33,161 nt of DNA from assembly GCA_965603395.1 (NCBI GenBank), contig CBFDCV010000006.1:1-33161 (forward strand), read 5' to 3'. Source of the stretch: CAYSWS01 sp965603395. GTDB taxonomy: Bacteria; Patescibacteriota; WWE3; UBA101185; UBA10185. Below the pieces are notes generated by a model. That model made no database searches. It was not told where the DNA came from and was given only the letters and a program-made list of their open reading frames with translations. Both the position numbers and the translations under genes were made by a program. This document shows positions 7,069 to 14,167 of this stretch, piece after piece; the first letter of the stretch is position 1; each line of letters opens with the position of its first letter.

Positions 7069-7112
7069 TGTGAGGTGTTACTTTGCAGTGTTTCGCGGAG
7101 TAACGCCTCACA
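7069..7112 (+). terminator. Long perfect hairpin after the secreted protein
   Basis: TGTGAGGTGTTACT (7069-7082) pairs with AGTAACGCCTCACA (7099-7112): 14 pairs with one G-T wobble and a 16-nt loop. There is no T run after it on either strand, so it may be a 3' stabiliser or a factor-dependent end rather than a classical terminator. Confidence 0.55.
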
Positions 7113-7294
7113 TTGAAAACAGAACAATTTCATTCAATATCGTTAAATAATATATTTTTTTCGCAGATTTATCGAAAATATTTATTTATTTTTCCGATTT
7201 TGTGGTATTATCCTGTATTTTTTTAAAATTTCTAATATTTTATCTACATAAATATGGGCCATAAACTACTCCCACCATTTTTTAACAGCTTTGT

Positions 7295-7300
7295 TATACT
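7295..7300 (+). promoter_or_regulatory. -10 hexamer TATACT of the SPFH gene
   Basis: TATACT ends 6 nt before the ATG at 7307, implying a leaderless mRNA. The preceding 190 bp are very AT-rich spacer with nothing else visible. Confidence 0.55.
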
Positions 7301-7306
7301 TAAAAC

Positions 7307-8227
7307 ATGAGATATCAAAACACGAACACTGTACAAGTATTTATTCGAACAGCAACCTTTTTGGCTACTTTTATACTGACCGGGCTGCTCGTTCCATTGG
7401 TAGGAAGCTTTTCAGATCTTATTTTTGGAAGCTTTTGGTTTCTGGGAGCACCTCTTCTAATACTAAATTTCTGGATGTCCGGTATCGTTTCAAAAATGTT
7501 TTTTGTCTTGCCTGAATGGCAAAAGATTGTTCTATTACGTTTAGGTAAGTTTGACACTGTTAGGGGTGCCGGATTTTTTCTTGTTCCTCCTTTTATTTAT
7601 TCCATCGCTTCCGTTATTGACACTCGTATCGAAGTTAGACAGGTCGAAGCTACAAACACTCTTACACAGGATAACGTTCCTGCAAAAGTAACCGCTGCCA
7701 TTGAGTACAAAGTAGAAGATCCAAAAAAAGCGGTCATTGACGTCTTTGACTACAGAGCCTCTGTGACTTGGCTTTCAACCGAAGCCTTGAAAAACACTAT
7801 TGGTAGCCTAACTCTAAAGGATTTACTAAGTGAAAGAGATCAAATCTCGGAATCACTTAAAGTACAAATCGATCAAGAAGCAGCTCAATATGGTGTGGAT
7901 GTATTAGCTGTAAGAATTACTGATATAGATACTCCTCCATCACTGGTTGAGGAGCTAGCCGTCATTGCTAGAGCTCAAAGATCGGCAGAAGCTAAAAAAA
8001 TTCAGGCAGATGCGGAGGTAGCTGTGGCGGACAAGTTAACCACTGCCAGCAAAGTCTTGCGTGATGGCAAAGCTATGCGTCTAAGAGAGCTGCAAGTACT
8101 TAGTGAAATAAGTAAAGAGGAAAGTTCCATGGTCATCATTTATCCTTACGGAGATAGAGAAGGTTACGATATTGCGTCAGCTGCTGCAGGTAACGCAATT
8201 GCCAAAAATACTCCAAAAAAACACTAA
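7307..8227 (+). CDS. SPFH/band 7 (stomatin/slipin-like) membrane protein
   Basis: 306 residues. The N-terminus has two hydrophobic segments (about 15-35 and 40-65), followed by the SPFH domain, starting PEWQKIVLLRLGKFDTVRG and VPPFIYSIASVIDTRIEVR, with TLTQDNVPAKVTAAIEYKV typical of slipins. An Ala/Glu-rich coiled coil (ARAQRSAEAKKIQADAEVAV, about 222-241) mediates oligomerisation in the family. Such proteins form ring-like membrane scaffolds; many are encoded with an NfeD protein, but none is seen here. It is a single-gene unit with its own leaderless-type promoter and a shared bidirectional terminator. Family assignment is secure; physiological role is not. Confidence 0.93.
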   Translation: MRYQNTNTVQVFIRTATFLATFILTGLLVPLVGSFSDLIFGSFWFLGAPLLILNFWMSGIVSKMFFVLPEWQKIVLLRLGKFDTVRGAGFFLVPPFIYSIASVIDTRIEVRQVEATNTLTQDNVPAKVTAAIEYKVEDPKKAVIDVFDYRASVTWLSTEALKNTIGSLTLKDLLSERDQISESLKVQIDQEAAQYGVDVLAVRITDIDTPPSLVEELAVIARAQRSAEAKKIQADAEVAVADKLTTASKVLRDGKAMRLRELQVLSEISKEESSMVIIYPYGDREGYDIASAAAGNAIAKNTPKKH

Positions 8228-8251
8228 TACGTTATTAATTAGCAATGAAAA

Positions 8252-8294
8252 TGTGTGGTAGTTACTTTGTAGCTAAGCTACCACACAGATTTTT
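8252..8294. terminator. Bidirectional rho-independent terminator
   Basis: TGTGTGGTAG (8252-8261) pairs perfectly with CTACCACACA (8278-8287). Five T follow on the plus strand, and TTTT follows on the minus strand, so it can end both the SPFH gene and the converging CBS gene. Confidence 0.85.
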
Positions 8295-8299
8295 CTGGA

Positions 8300-8761
8300 T
8301 CACATTATATTTCCTCTAAGAATGGCCTTTTGTGCTTCAAGAAGGTCATCCTCAAGGATATCCAAAGCTCTTAATATCCCCCTCTGTGATAAAAACCCAA
8401 CGCATATTCCGCCATCAACTACAGGCACGTGCCGAATATTTTTCTCATTCATCAATTCCAACACACTTTTTGCCGTTTCGCTGAGTGAAACACTAATAAT
8501 GTCTTTTCCCGACGTCATTATCTCCGATACCTTAGTCTTGAGAGAATCCAATCCTTCAACGTAAGCTTTCCTAACAAACGCCTGTTCAGAGACAACACCT
8601 ACGATCCTTCCATCGTCAATTACAGGCACAGCTGTTATGTCTCGGTCACGCATTAGCGTCATTGCTTCGTACAAGTTTGCGTCTGAACTTACAGAGTAAA
8701 CATCTGCCTGCCGTAACATACCTAGTATTTCCTCAATCTTCGGGTTAATAATATGAGACAT
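8300..8761 (-). CDS. Tandem CBS-domain protein
   Basis: 153 residues made almost entirely of two CBS domains: the first around VYSVSSDANLYEAMTLMRD and ITAVPVIDDGRIVGVVSEQA, the second around IISVSLSETAKSVLELMNE and IRHVPVVDGGICVGFLSQRG. CBS pairs bind adenine nucleotides such as AMP, ATP or SAM, and stand-alone pairs act as energy or ligand sensors for partner proteins. A good AAGGAGAGG site lies before the ATG, unlike most genes here. Partner unknown; the divergently transcribed histidine kinase next door is a possible one by position only. Confidence 0.92.
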   Translation of the reverse strand: MSHIINPKIEEILGMLRQADVYSVSSDANLYEAMTLMRDRDITAVPVIDDGRIVGVVSEQAFVRKAYVEGLDSLKTKVSEIMTSGKDIISVSLSETAKSVLELMNEKNIRHVPVVDGGICVGFLSQRGILRALDILEDDLLEAQKAILRGNIM

Positions 8762-8870
8762 TTTTTCCTCTCCTTTTTTAAGATAATCTTCGTCTCCCTT
8801 TTCACTATGTCGGTTATTCTATTATACATTAATATATTTCTGTTTCTTTCCACATAACGCACTAAACTGC

Positions 8871-8876
8871 TACAAT
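8871..8876 (+). promoter_or_regulatory. -10 hexamer TACAAT before the histidine kinase
   Basis: TACAAT ends 20 nt before the ATG at 8897. No Shine-Dalgarno follows, so the leader would be about 14 nt. Confidence 0.4.
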
Positions 8877-8896
8877 TTTAGTAAGAAACCTGCCTT

Positions 8897-9991
8897 ATGG
8901 AACAAAACGATATTATAGAAACACAAAAACGCATTATAGATACTATTTCTTATGGTGTGACTAACGCTATAATTATCACAAACCCCGGAAGAATAATAAC
9001 CCACTTTAACAAAGCCGCAGAACACATTACCGGACACAACGTTGTAGATGCTATAAATCACCATTTAGATGATGTATTAAAGCTGGCTGATGAAAATGCG
9101 CAGATTTCTATGGACGTGTACTGTCCTATTGGCGATGTTGACGTACATGGCTTGATATATGAAGGAGAGCGTCTAAAACTTATTGATAAAGACGGAGAAG
9201 AAAATATTGTAAATGTTCGAACACAAAAAGTGCGTGGAGGTTCCGAGATAAATTTGGGTTGTATTTTATTTATTGAGGACACCTTTGAGCAAAGTGAACT
9301 TGAGAGAATGAAACTTGATTTTGTTTCCATGGCCGAACACGTTTTAAGAACACCGGTAACTATTATTCGAGGATACATTTCCAGATTATTAGAAGATAGA
9401 AGTGCAAGTAAATTAGACGATGTTGAGATCAGCTACTTGAATAACGCTTTTTTGGGCACTACGGATTTGCTTGGCTTAGTGGAAGACCTTTTAAATATTG
9501 CCGAATTTAGAAGAGGGCATGTAAAACTGAATCCTGCTGCTATTAATATTGAGGGCCTAGTGTCTAAGGTTGTGAATGAGTTTAAGTTAGTGGCCGCCGA
9601 TAAGGATCTACAAGTTGTTTTTATCCCTCCTTTGTACTCTATACCCATGGTCAACGCTGATATTTCTAAACTACATATCGTGCTGCAAAATTTGATCGAA
9701 AATGCTATTAAATACACTAAGGAAGGTAAGATCGAAGTTGTTTTAAGCCATCAGGAAGGCAATATTAAAGTAGCAGTAAAGGACTCAGGTAGAGGAATAC
9801 CTCAGGAATACATCGAAAACTTATTTTCTAAGTTTTACAGGGTAAAAAAGGCGCTGGAAATGGATTACGGCATGGGCTTGGGGCTATATATCAGTAAAAA
9901 GATCATCGATGCGCACAATGGGTTGATCTGGGTTGAGAGTGACCCTAATAAAGGCTCTGTCTTTTACTTTACTCTACCTGTGGTGGAGTAA
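8897..9991 (+). CDS. Soluble PAS-type sensor histidine kinase
   Basis: 364 residues without transmembrane helices, so probably a cytoplasmic sensor. Residues about 12-130 look like a PAS domain (NAIIITNPGRIITHFNKAAE, then a redox/ligand pocket region and GCILFIEDTFEQ). The HisKA box is FVSMAEHVLRTPVTIIRGY with the phospho-acceptor His148; the acidic residue that normally follows the His (HE or HD) is Val149. The ATPase domain has N269 in LQNLIENAIKYT, the G1 box DSGRGIP (296-302), the F box LFSKFYR and the G2 box GMGLGLYI (325-332). No response regulator is adjacent, so it is an orphan. Loss of the acidic residue may reduce kinase or phosphatase activity in this family, but that is inference. 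Confidence 0.92.
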   Translation: MEQNDIIETQKRIIDTISYGVTNAIIITNPGRIITHFNKAAEHITGHNVVDAINHHLDDVLKLADENAQISMDVYCPIGDVDVHGLIYEGERLKLIDKDGEENIVNVRTQKVRGGSEINLGCILFIEDTFEQSELERMKLDFVSMAEHVLRTPVTIIRGYISRLLEDRSASKLDDVEISYLNNAFLGTTDLLGLVEDLLNIAEFRRGHVKLNPAAINIEGLVSKVVNEFKLVAADKDLQVVFIPPLYSIPMVNADISKLHIVLQNLIENAIKYTKEGKIEVVLSHQEGNIKVAVKDSGRGIPQEYIENLFSKFYRVKKALEMDYGMGLGLYISKKIIDAHNGLIWVESDPNKGSVFYFTLPVVE

Positions 9992-10047
9992 AGGAGAATT
10001 AAACGAAGTTTAAGCTCTTCTGCTCTTGCTAAATAACTTCTTTTTAG

Positions 10048-10053
10048 TATAAT
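10048..10053 (+). promoter_or_regulatory. -10 TATAAT of tRNA-Lys
   Basis: A perfect TATAAT lies 23 nt before the tRNA 5' end. A TTGCTA 15 nt upstream is a weak -35 candidate. Confidence 0.55.
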
Positions 10054-10076
10054 TTCAGGGTTATTCTTGTGATTTT

Positions 10077-10151
10077 GGGGGCGTAGCTCAGTGGTAGAGC
10101 ACCTGGCTTTTAACCAGGGTGTCGAGAGTTCGATCCTCTCCGCCCTCACCA
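10077..10151 (+). tRNA. tRNA-Lys(TTT)
   Basis: A 75-nt cloverleaf: acceptor GGGGGCG pairs with CGCCCTC, the anticodon stem CCTGG/CCAGG encloses CTTTTAA (anticodon TTT), the T arm is GAGAG-TTCGATC-CTCTC, discriminator A, and CCA is encoded. U34 of this tRNA is a classical target of the wobble-uridine modification made by Elp3-type enzymes, one of which is encoded 0.6 kb downstream. Confidence 0.97.
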
Positions 10152-10159
10152 AAATTACG

Positions 10160-10627
10160 CTATTTAAAAAGCTGGCTTTTCATGATCTCAAAATCTCTTC
10201 CGTCCTCCCCGGTTTCTACGTAAATCACAGCCTTTTCATTTGTTAGATCATATATACCGTAACCTGAGTTTATTATTTCTTCATCGATGCCCACATTCCC
10301 AACTGATTTTTTGTGCTCATAATGAAATAGGCATGTTTGGTATTTTTCATTATAGAAGCTCTCAATAAGGCTCTTTTCATTTCGAAAATCAGGACCGTCT
10401 GCCCTGTTAATTATCACTGTCATTTCGTTAGCCCATTTTTGAGAGTTTTCTTGGCACTCATTTTGTAGAACCTTTAGATCCTTTTCCACTACATTCTCTT
10501 TTTGATATCTTTGAAGCAGCCCTGGAAGTTCCTCATTCCTGGTAAAGTGAAAAAACAGCATGTAACCAACCATAATTGTAGAAATTACCAGCAATATAGC
10601 TAGCAGTGTAGTTTTCATCTTACCCAT
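10160..10627 (-). CDS. Membrane-anchored hypothetical protein
   Basis: Not recognised. About 155 residues beginning MGKMKTTLLAI. The frame also has ATGs at 10645 and 10630, but a perfect TATAAT (10635-10640) overlaps the codons after the first, so transcription must begin downstream; 7 nt of spacing favours 10627. One N-terminal helix (TTLLAILLVISTIMVGYMLFF) anchors an extracytoplasmic domain with charged helices, two Cys (in LQNECQEN and YQTCLFHYEH) and a mixed alpha/beta end (GYGIYDLTNEKAVIYVETG). It lies 84 bp downstream of elp3 in the same direction, but the internal promoter suggests independent expression. Confidence 0.7.
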   Translation of the reverse strand: MGKMKTTLLAILLVISTIMVGYMLFFHFTRNEELPGLLQRYQKENVVEKDLKVLQNECQENSQKWANEMTVIINRADGPDFRNEKSLIESFYNEKYQTCLFHYEHKKSVGNVGIDEEIINSGYGIYDLTNEKAVIYVETGEDGRDFEIMKSQLFK

Positions 10628-10634
10628 CATAATA

Positions 10635-10640
10635 ATTATA
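10635..10640 (-). promoter_or_regulatory. -10 TATAAT that moves the start of the membrane-anchored protein
   Basis: A perfect TATAAT on the minus strand ends 7 nt before the ATG at 10627 and overlaps the first codons of the longest reading frame, which argues against the longest start. Confidence 0.55.
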
Positions 10641-10728
10641 CACATTACAAAATTTACGGATCATTAAAGGGGAGGCATTAGGTACGTGTTGAGAAAAAAT
10701 AATATTTTGATAAGTATAATGGTGGGGT

Positions 10729-12510
10729 TTAATTAATATCCTTGTGCTGGTAAAGATCGTTCTTAACTACAGTGCTAAATCCAAACTTCTTGTAGTACTC
10801 CCGTGTCCCAATTGAGGAAATTACAGAAATCTTTTTAAAGCCCTCGTTTTTTGCGATTTCTTCTGCTTTTTTCATTAAACTCTTACCTAAACCAATGTGC
10901 TGTGCCCTACCTTTGCCTTTTGTTCCTATTTGTACGCTCTGACCATAAACATGCACCTCTCTTATCATTGCGAAATCCTGAATTTCCTCTAAAAACGGTG
11001 CCTTTTTAGGCAAAGATAGCCTTAAAAACCCTGCAATTTCATCATCCTTTGTTACATATTCGATGAAATACTCTTCAGAAACCTTAGTTTTATATTCTGT
11101 AACCTTTAATTCCAGATCTTCAAAAACTACTTTTTTACCTCTAATCTCCCTGGCTCGAATATCTTTTGATCTCACGTTCACTTTTTCAAGTTTTTGTTCC
11201 ACAATCTGTCTAAAGTTAGTTTTCTTGTTACCCTCTACAATATCCGTACTAGGTATGTCTCTAATGACTCTTGTTATTCGGCAATATCTGGGAATGTTTT
11301 TAAAAACCTCAGCCAACACGTAATTAAGCTCTTCTTCTGAATATGGTATCCATTTTCCTTTTTTAAAATAACTCATCAGCTCAGCACTTTCTATCAAAGA
11401 GCACGGATAAACTTTTAATTCGTCCGGTTTTATGGACTTATCAGTAAAAAGCTTTTTAAAATCTTCAACGTCTTTTTTTGGATTCGAACCATATAAATTG
11501 GGCATCCAGTGTATGTGTATTTTAAAACCGGCTTGTCTAATGAGGTTTATGGCATTTCTTGTTGTGGCAGAATCATGTCCTCTTTTATTTATTTCGAGTA
11601 CTTTGTCATCTAAACTTTGTATGCCAAGCTGTATTTTAGTACCGCCAAGTTTTCGAATTCTGATTAATTCTTCTTTGGAGATCTCATCAGGTCTTGTTTC
11701 TACTACCAGGCCCACACATCTTGTTTTGGCTTTTTCATTTACTTTTTGCTCTGCAAACAGCTCTTTCCAAGTTGCTGTTTCTGCTTGTGCTTCTAATGCT
11801 TTAGTGGACAGCGCCCTGGCAATAACCTGGTTATAAGTCTTTTTCATTGATTCTCCTTTTATTTCTTCTAACAAAGAGGCATCTAACGGTAGTTTTGCAT
11901 GGACTTTTAGCGGCTCTAATCCCTTGTAGTCCTCAAAAGCATTCATTGCCTCAAAACATCTTTTTATAAACCAGATCTGATATTTTTCCGGATAGTGTGT
12001 CCATGTCCCTCCTAATACGATCAGCTCAGCCTTATCTGTAGGATGCCCAATGTTTCTCAACGCTATTAATCTATTAAATGCTTGATAATACGGATCGAAC
12101 CTATTTGTGGCTGCCCTCTGAGCGCCTGGTTCATCGGCTAGGTAGCTTTTAGGCATTCTCACATCATTGGGGCAGAAAATGCATTTGCCCGGGCAAGGAA
12201 ACGGTTTAGTGAGCACTGTGACGGGCGTTACACCGGAAATTGTTCTAATCCTTTTTTTCCTTATGTTTTTGTAGAAGTTTTTTTCCCTTTTTTCGCTAAA
12301 TTTCAGCTCACCTTGCGATTTTAGTTTTTTATAAGCATTCAGTATCTGACTTTTTGATAACAATTTACCCTCTTTTACGGGAGACTTTTGTATCAACTTC
12401 AAAATATCCTCATTTGTTGGCTCTTCCAACTTTGACACCCTATCGATGAGAGCTACTAGTACTTCTGAATTTACATTTATGTCTATTTTGTACCTATTAT
12501 TTTTGGCCAT
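10729..12510 (-). CDS. elp3: Elp3-family tRNA U34 carboxymethylation enzyme (radical SAM + GNAT)
   Basis: 593 residues. In eukaryotes and archaea Elp3 uses radical SAM chemistry with acetyl-CoA to make cm5U at U34 of tRNAs. The N-terminal tRNA-binding region is followed by the radical SAM cluster motif CPGKCIFC (Cys106, Cys110, Cys113) in PFPCPGKCIFCPNDVRMPKS, then ELIVLGGTWTHYP and VVETRPDEIS, hallmarks of Elp3. The C-terminal GNAT domain (about 450-593) has an acetyl-CoA loop in GRAQHIGLGKSLMKKAEEIA and ends near EYYKKFGF. Full length and all signature motifs are intact. Most bacteria use MnmE/MnmG for this position; bacterial Elp3 is less usual. It is followed at 12.95 kb by a Trm9-like methyltransferase. 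A TATACT lies 27 nt before the ATG. Confidence 0.95.
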   Translation of the reverse strand: MAKNNRYKIDINVNSEVLVALIDRVSKLEEPTNEDILKLIQKSPVKEGKLLSKSQILNAYKKLKSQGELKFSEKREKNFYKNIRKKRIRTISGVTPVTVLTKPFPCPGKCIFCPNDVRMPKSYLADEPGAQRAATNRFDPYYQAFNRLIALRNIGHPTDKAELIVLGGTWTHYPEKYQIWFIKRCFEAMNAFEDYKGLEPLKVHAKLPLDASLLEEIKGESMKKTYNQVIARALSTKALEAQAETATWKELFAEQKVNEKAKTRCVGLVVETRPDEISKEELIRIRKLGGTKIQLGIQSLDDKVLEINKRGHDSATTRNAINLIRQAGFKIHIHWMPNLYGSNPKKDVEDFKKLFTDKSIKPDELKVYPCSLIESAELMSYFKKGKWIPYSEEELNYVLAEVFKNIPRYCRITRVIRDIPSTDIVEGNKKTNFRQIVEQKLEKVNVRSKDIRAREIRGKKVVFEDLELKVTEYKTKVSEEYFIEYVTKDDEIAGFLRLSLPKKAPFLEEIQDFAMIREVHVYGQSVQIGTKGKGRAQHIGLGKSLMKKAEEIAKNEGFKKISVISSIGTREYYKKFGFSTVVKNDLYQHKDIN

Positions 12511-12569
12511 AAGAACGACTCAACCACGCATAGTATAAGGAAATAATATAAATTAGACAAATTTAAGAT

Positions 12570-12893
12570 CTAAGAGGGATTAATTAACTTCTCCACGTAC
12601 TCTTCTCTAGAGAGATTACTTTCTGCTACTTTAATTTGTTTTGCAGGACTGTTTTCTATCTCTTCTAATAGCTTCTCCCTTAAGGTTGCTTTCATTTCCG
12701 CTGCCTGCTCTTCATTAGAAGCGCCTCTCTCTTCTGCGGTCGAGCTCTCTTTTGGCTCATACTTTCTTAAGGCGCTTTCACCGTGGAGATCTTCTGACAC
12801 TCTTTCTTTGTTTTCATAAAATTGCTCTGAAGACTCTTTTCTTGCTTTTGCATCTTCTGGCGCGAAAGGGTGTGGAAGTCTTTTTTCACTCAT
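12570..12893 (-). CDS. Small charged hypothetical protein
   Basis: 107 residues, very rich in Glu, Lys, Ala and Ser, with no hydrophobic helix; it looks largely helical or disordered and cytoplasmic. A proline-containing start (RLPHPFAPEDAKARKE) is followed by EKLLEEIENSPAKQ and ends REEYVEKLINPS. No family recognised, and it lacks the zinc cysteines of Trm112, the partner of Trm9 in eukaryotes. It has one of the best promoters in the window (TTGACT, 16 bp, TAAAAT, 6 nt, ATG), divergent from the Trm9-like gene and sharing a 53-bp intergenic space. It ends 59 bp before the elp3 start and is in the same direction. Confidence 0.65.
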   Translation of the reverse strand: MSEKRLPHPFAPEDAKARKESSEQFYENKERVSEDLHGESALRKYEPKESSTAEERGASNEEQAAEMKATLREKLLEEIENSPAKQIKVAESNLSREEYVEKLINPS

Positions 12894-12899
12894 AGTACT

Positions 12900-12927
12900 A
12901 TTTTAAATGATATTAATTTTTAGTCAA
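12900..12927 (-). promoter_or_regulatory. Promoter TTGACT-16-TAAAAT of the small charged protein
   Basis: -35 TTGACT (12922-12927), 16-bp spacer, -10 TAAAAT (12900-12905), then 6 nt to the ATG at 12893. With usual start-site distance the transcript is leaderless. Confidence 0.7.
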
Positions 12928-12936
12928 TTTCTATAG

Positions 12937-12942
12937 TATTAT
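12937..12942 (+). promoter_or_regulatory. -10 hexamer TATTAT of the Trm9-like gene
   Basis: TATTAT ends 4 nt before the ATG at 12947 and 7 nt before the in-frame ATG at 12950, favouring the second as the leaderless start. Confidence 0.45.
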
Positions 12943-12946
12943 TTTA

Positions 12947-13654
12947 ATGATGAATGATGCACAAATAAAAAAGGTGATAAACCAAACAAATGAATTTTAT
13001 AAGAAGCATGCAGAAGAATTTTCTAAAACTCGTCAAAACCCATGGCCGGGCTGGGAGAGATGTTTAGGACACATTAGAAAAAGTATTACAAAGGAAAAAG
13101 TATCTGTGCTTGATGTCGCCTGTGGAAATGGCCGTTTTTACCAATATATAACAAGAACCCCAACCCCCCAAGTTGATTACTTAGGGCTTGATAATAATGA
13201 TTTTATGCTTGTTGAGGCTGTACTAAAATATCAATTAGCCGAATTTAGAAACTATGATGTATTTTTTGGTCTGGAAAAGCTTGAAAAATCTTTTGATGTG
13301 GTATCTGTCTTTGGTTTAACACACCATATACCCGGAAATGAGTTCAGAACCACCTGGTTAAAATCACTGATGCCTCTGGTAAAGCCCAAAGGACTTCTAA
13401 TGATTTCATTTTGGAATCTGGCAGAAGATGAAAGATTTTCTAAAGCAGAGCTTGCAAAAGACCTTGAAGAAAATGACTATTACTATGGGTGGGGAGATTC
13501 GGATGATAAAAGGTATGTTCACATCTACACCGAAGAAGAGCTAAAAAAGATACGGATTCTTTTCGAACAAAATAACCTCAGCCTAATTGATTCGTATTAC
13601 TCTGACGGGAAAAGCGGTAAACTCAATAGATACCTGATATTTAAGCGTCCTTAA
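12947..13654 (+). CDS. Trm9/ALKBH8-like tRNA wobble-uridine methyltransferase (putative)
   Basis: 235 residues. Trm9 methylates cm5U34, the Elp3 product, to mcm5U34. Beyond the generic SAM motif I (VLDVACGNGRFYQYI, about 53-67), features of the Trm9 family recalled from memory are visible in order: an N-terminal FYKKHAEEFSKTRQNPWP, matching the F-S-x-T-R-x-x-P-W-P signature; THHIPGNEFR after motif III, matching the VHH...R region; LLMISFWNLAED, matching LIYCWALEQ; and C-terminal RYVHIYTEEEL, matching RYYHLYREGEL. These lie in the same sequence order in both proteins. The proximity to elp3 supports the assignment. The Trm112 activator of eukaryotes is not seen here. Generic methyltransferase activity is secure; the tRNA substrate is inference. 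The 3' end overlaps rplS by 14 bp, tail to tail. Confidence 0.75.
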   Translation: MMNDAQIKKVINQTNEFYKKHAEEFSKTRQNPWPGWERCLGHIRKSITKEKVSVLDVACGNGRFYQYITRTPTPQVDYLGLDNNDFMLVEAVLKYQLAEFRNYDVFFGLEKLEKSFDVVSVFGLTHHIPGNEFRTTWLKSLMPLVKPKGLLMISFWNLAEDERFSKAELAKDLEENDYYYGWGDSDDKRYVHIYTEEELKKIRILFEQNNLSLIDSYYSDGKSGKLNRYLIFKRP

Positions 13655-14126
13655 CTCTAACCGCAGCCCTACCTTTTTTCTTTCTTAGATAGTAAAGCTT
13701 GGCTCTTCTTACCTTACCTTTTCTTTTTATCTCAATTTTAGAAATGTTAGGTGAGTGTAACGGGAAGATTCTTTCAACTCCAATGCCGTCAGCGCCAATT
13801 CTTCTTACGGTAAATGTTTTTGATTGACCTTTGCCCTTCATGGCAATAACTATTCCTTCGTACGGCTGGATTCTTGTCTTATCTCCTTCAATGATTTTAT
13901 AGTGAATTCTTATGGTATCTCCGGATCTAAACTCAGGTAGTTTTTCCTTTTTGGATTCTTTAATTTCTTCTGTAGTATCTTCTTTGACCCCAGCTTCCAG
14001 GTCTTCTTGTGTCATGGGCTCCGCTTCAAGTTCTGATTCTTCCTCAACTGCTTTTTCTTCTTCTGCCACTTCTTCCGGGGCTTCTTTTATTTCTTCCTCT
14101 ATATTTTTCTTATCTTCTTGAGACAT
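13641..14126 (-). CDS. rplS: Ribosomal protein L19 with acidic N-terminal extension
   Basis: 161 residues. Residues about 65-161 are a normal bL19 (FRSGDTIRIHYKIIEGDKTR, YEGIVIAMKGKGQSKTFTVR, then GVERIFPLHSPNI and RRAKLYYLRKKKGR), which sits at the 30S-50S interface. The first 60 or so residues are an added acidic tail dominated by Glu (EEEIKEAPEEVAEEEKAVEE). Bacterial L19 is usually about 115 residues. Met38 could be an alternative start but would still leave an acidic extension. No promoter of the 6-nt type is visible before the ATG. The gene converges on the Trm9-like gene, with which it overlaps by 14 bp. Confidence 0.95.
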   Translation of the reverse strand: MSQEDKKNIEEEIKEAPEEVAEEEKAVEEESELEAEPMTQEDLEAGVKEDTTEEIKESKKEKLPEFRSGDTIRIHYKIIEGDKTRIQPYEGIVIAMKGKGQSKTFTVRRIGADGIGVERIFPLHSPNISKIEIKRKGKVRRAKLYYLRKKKGRAAVRVKDA

Positions 14127-14167
14127 AACGCTGTTAAGATTAACAAAAGTAGGTTTTTAATGCAATA

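Noticed and set aside
9964..10152. A 62-codon minus-strand frame beginning MVRAERIELSTPW
   Set aside because: It is the antisense of tRNA-Lys plus the end of the histidine kinase; this type of peptide is a known artefact of tRNA genes.
12570..12893. Trm112-like partner for the Trm9-like enzyme
   Set aside because: The 107-residue protein has no cysteines for the zinc site and no Trm112 motifs; only its position is suggestive.
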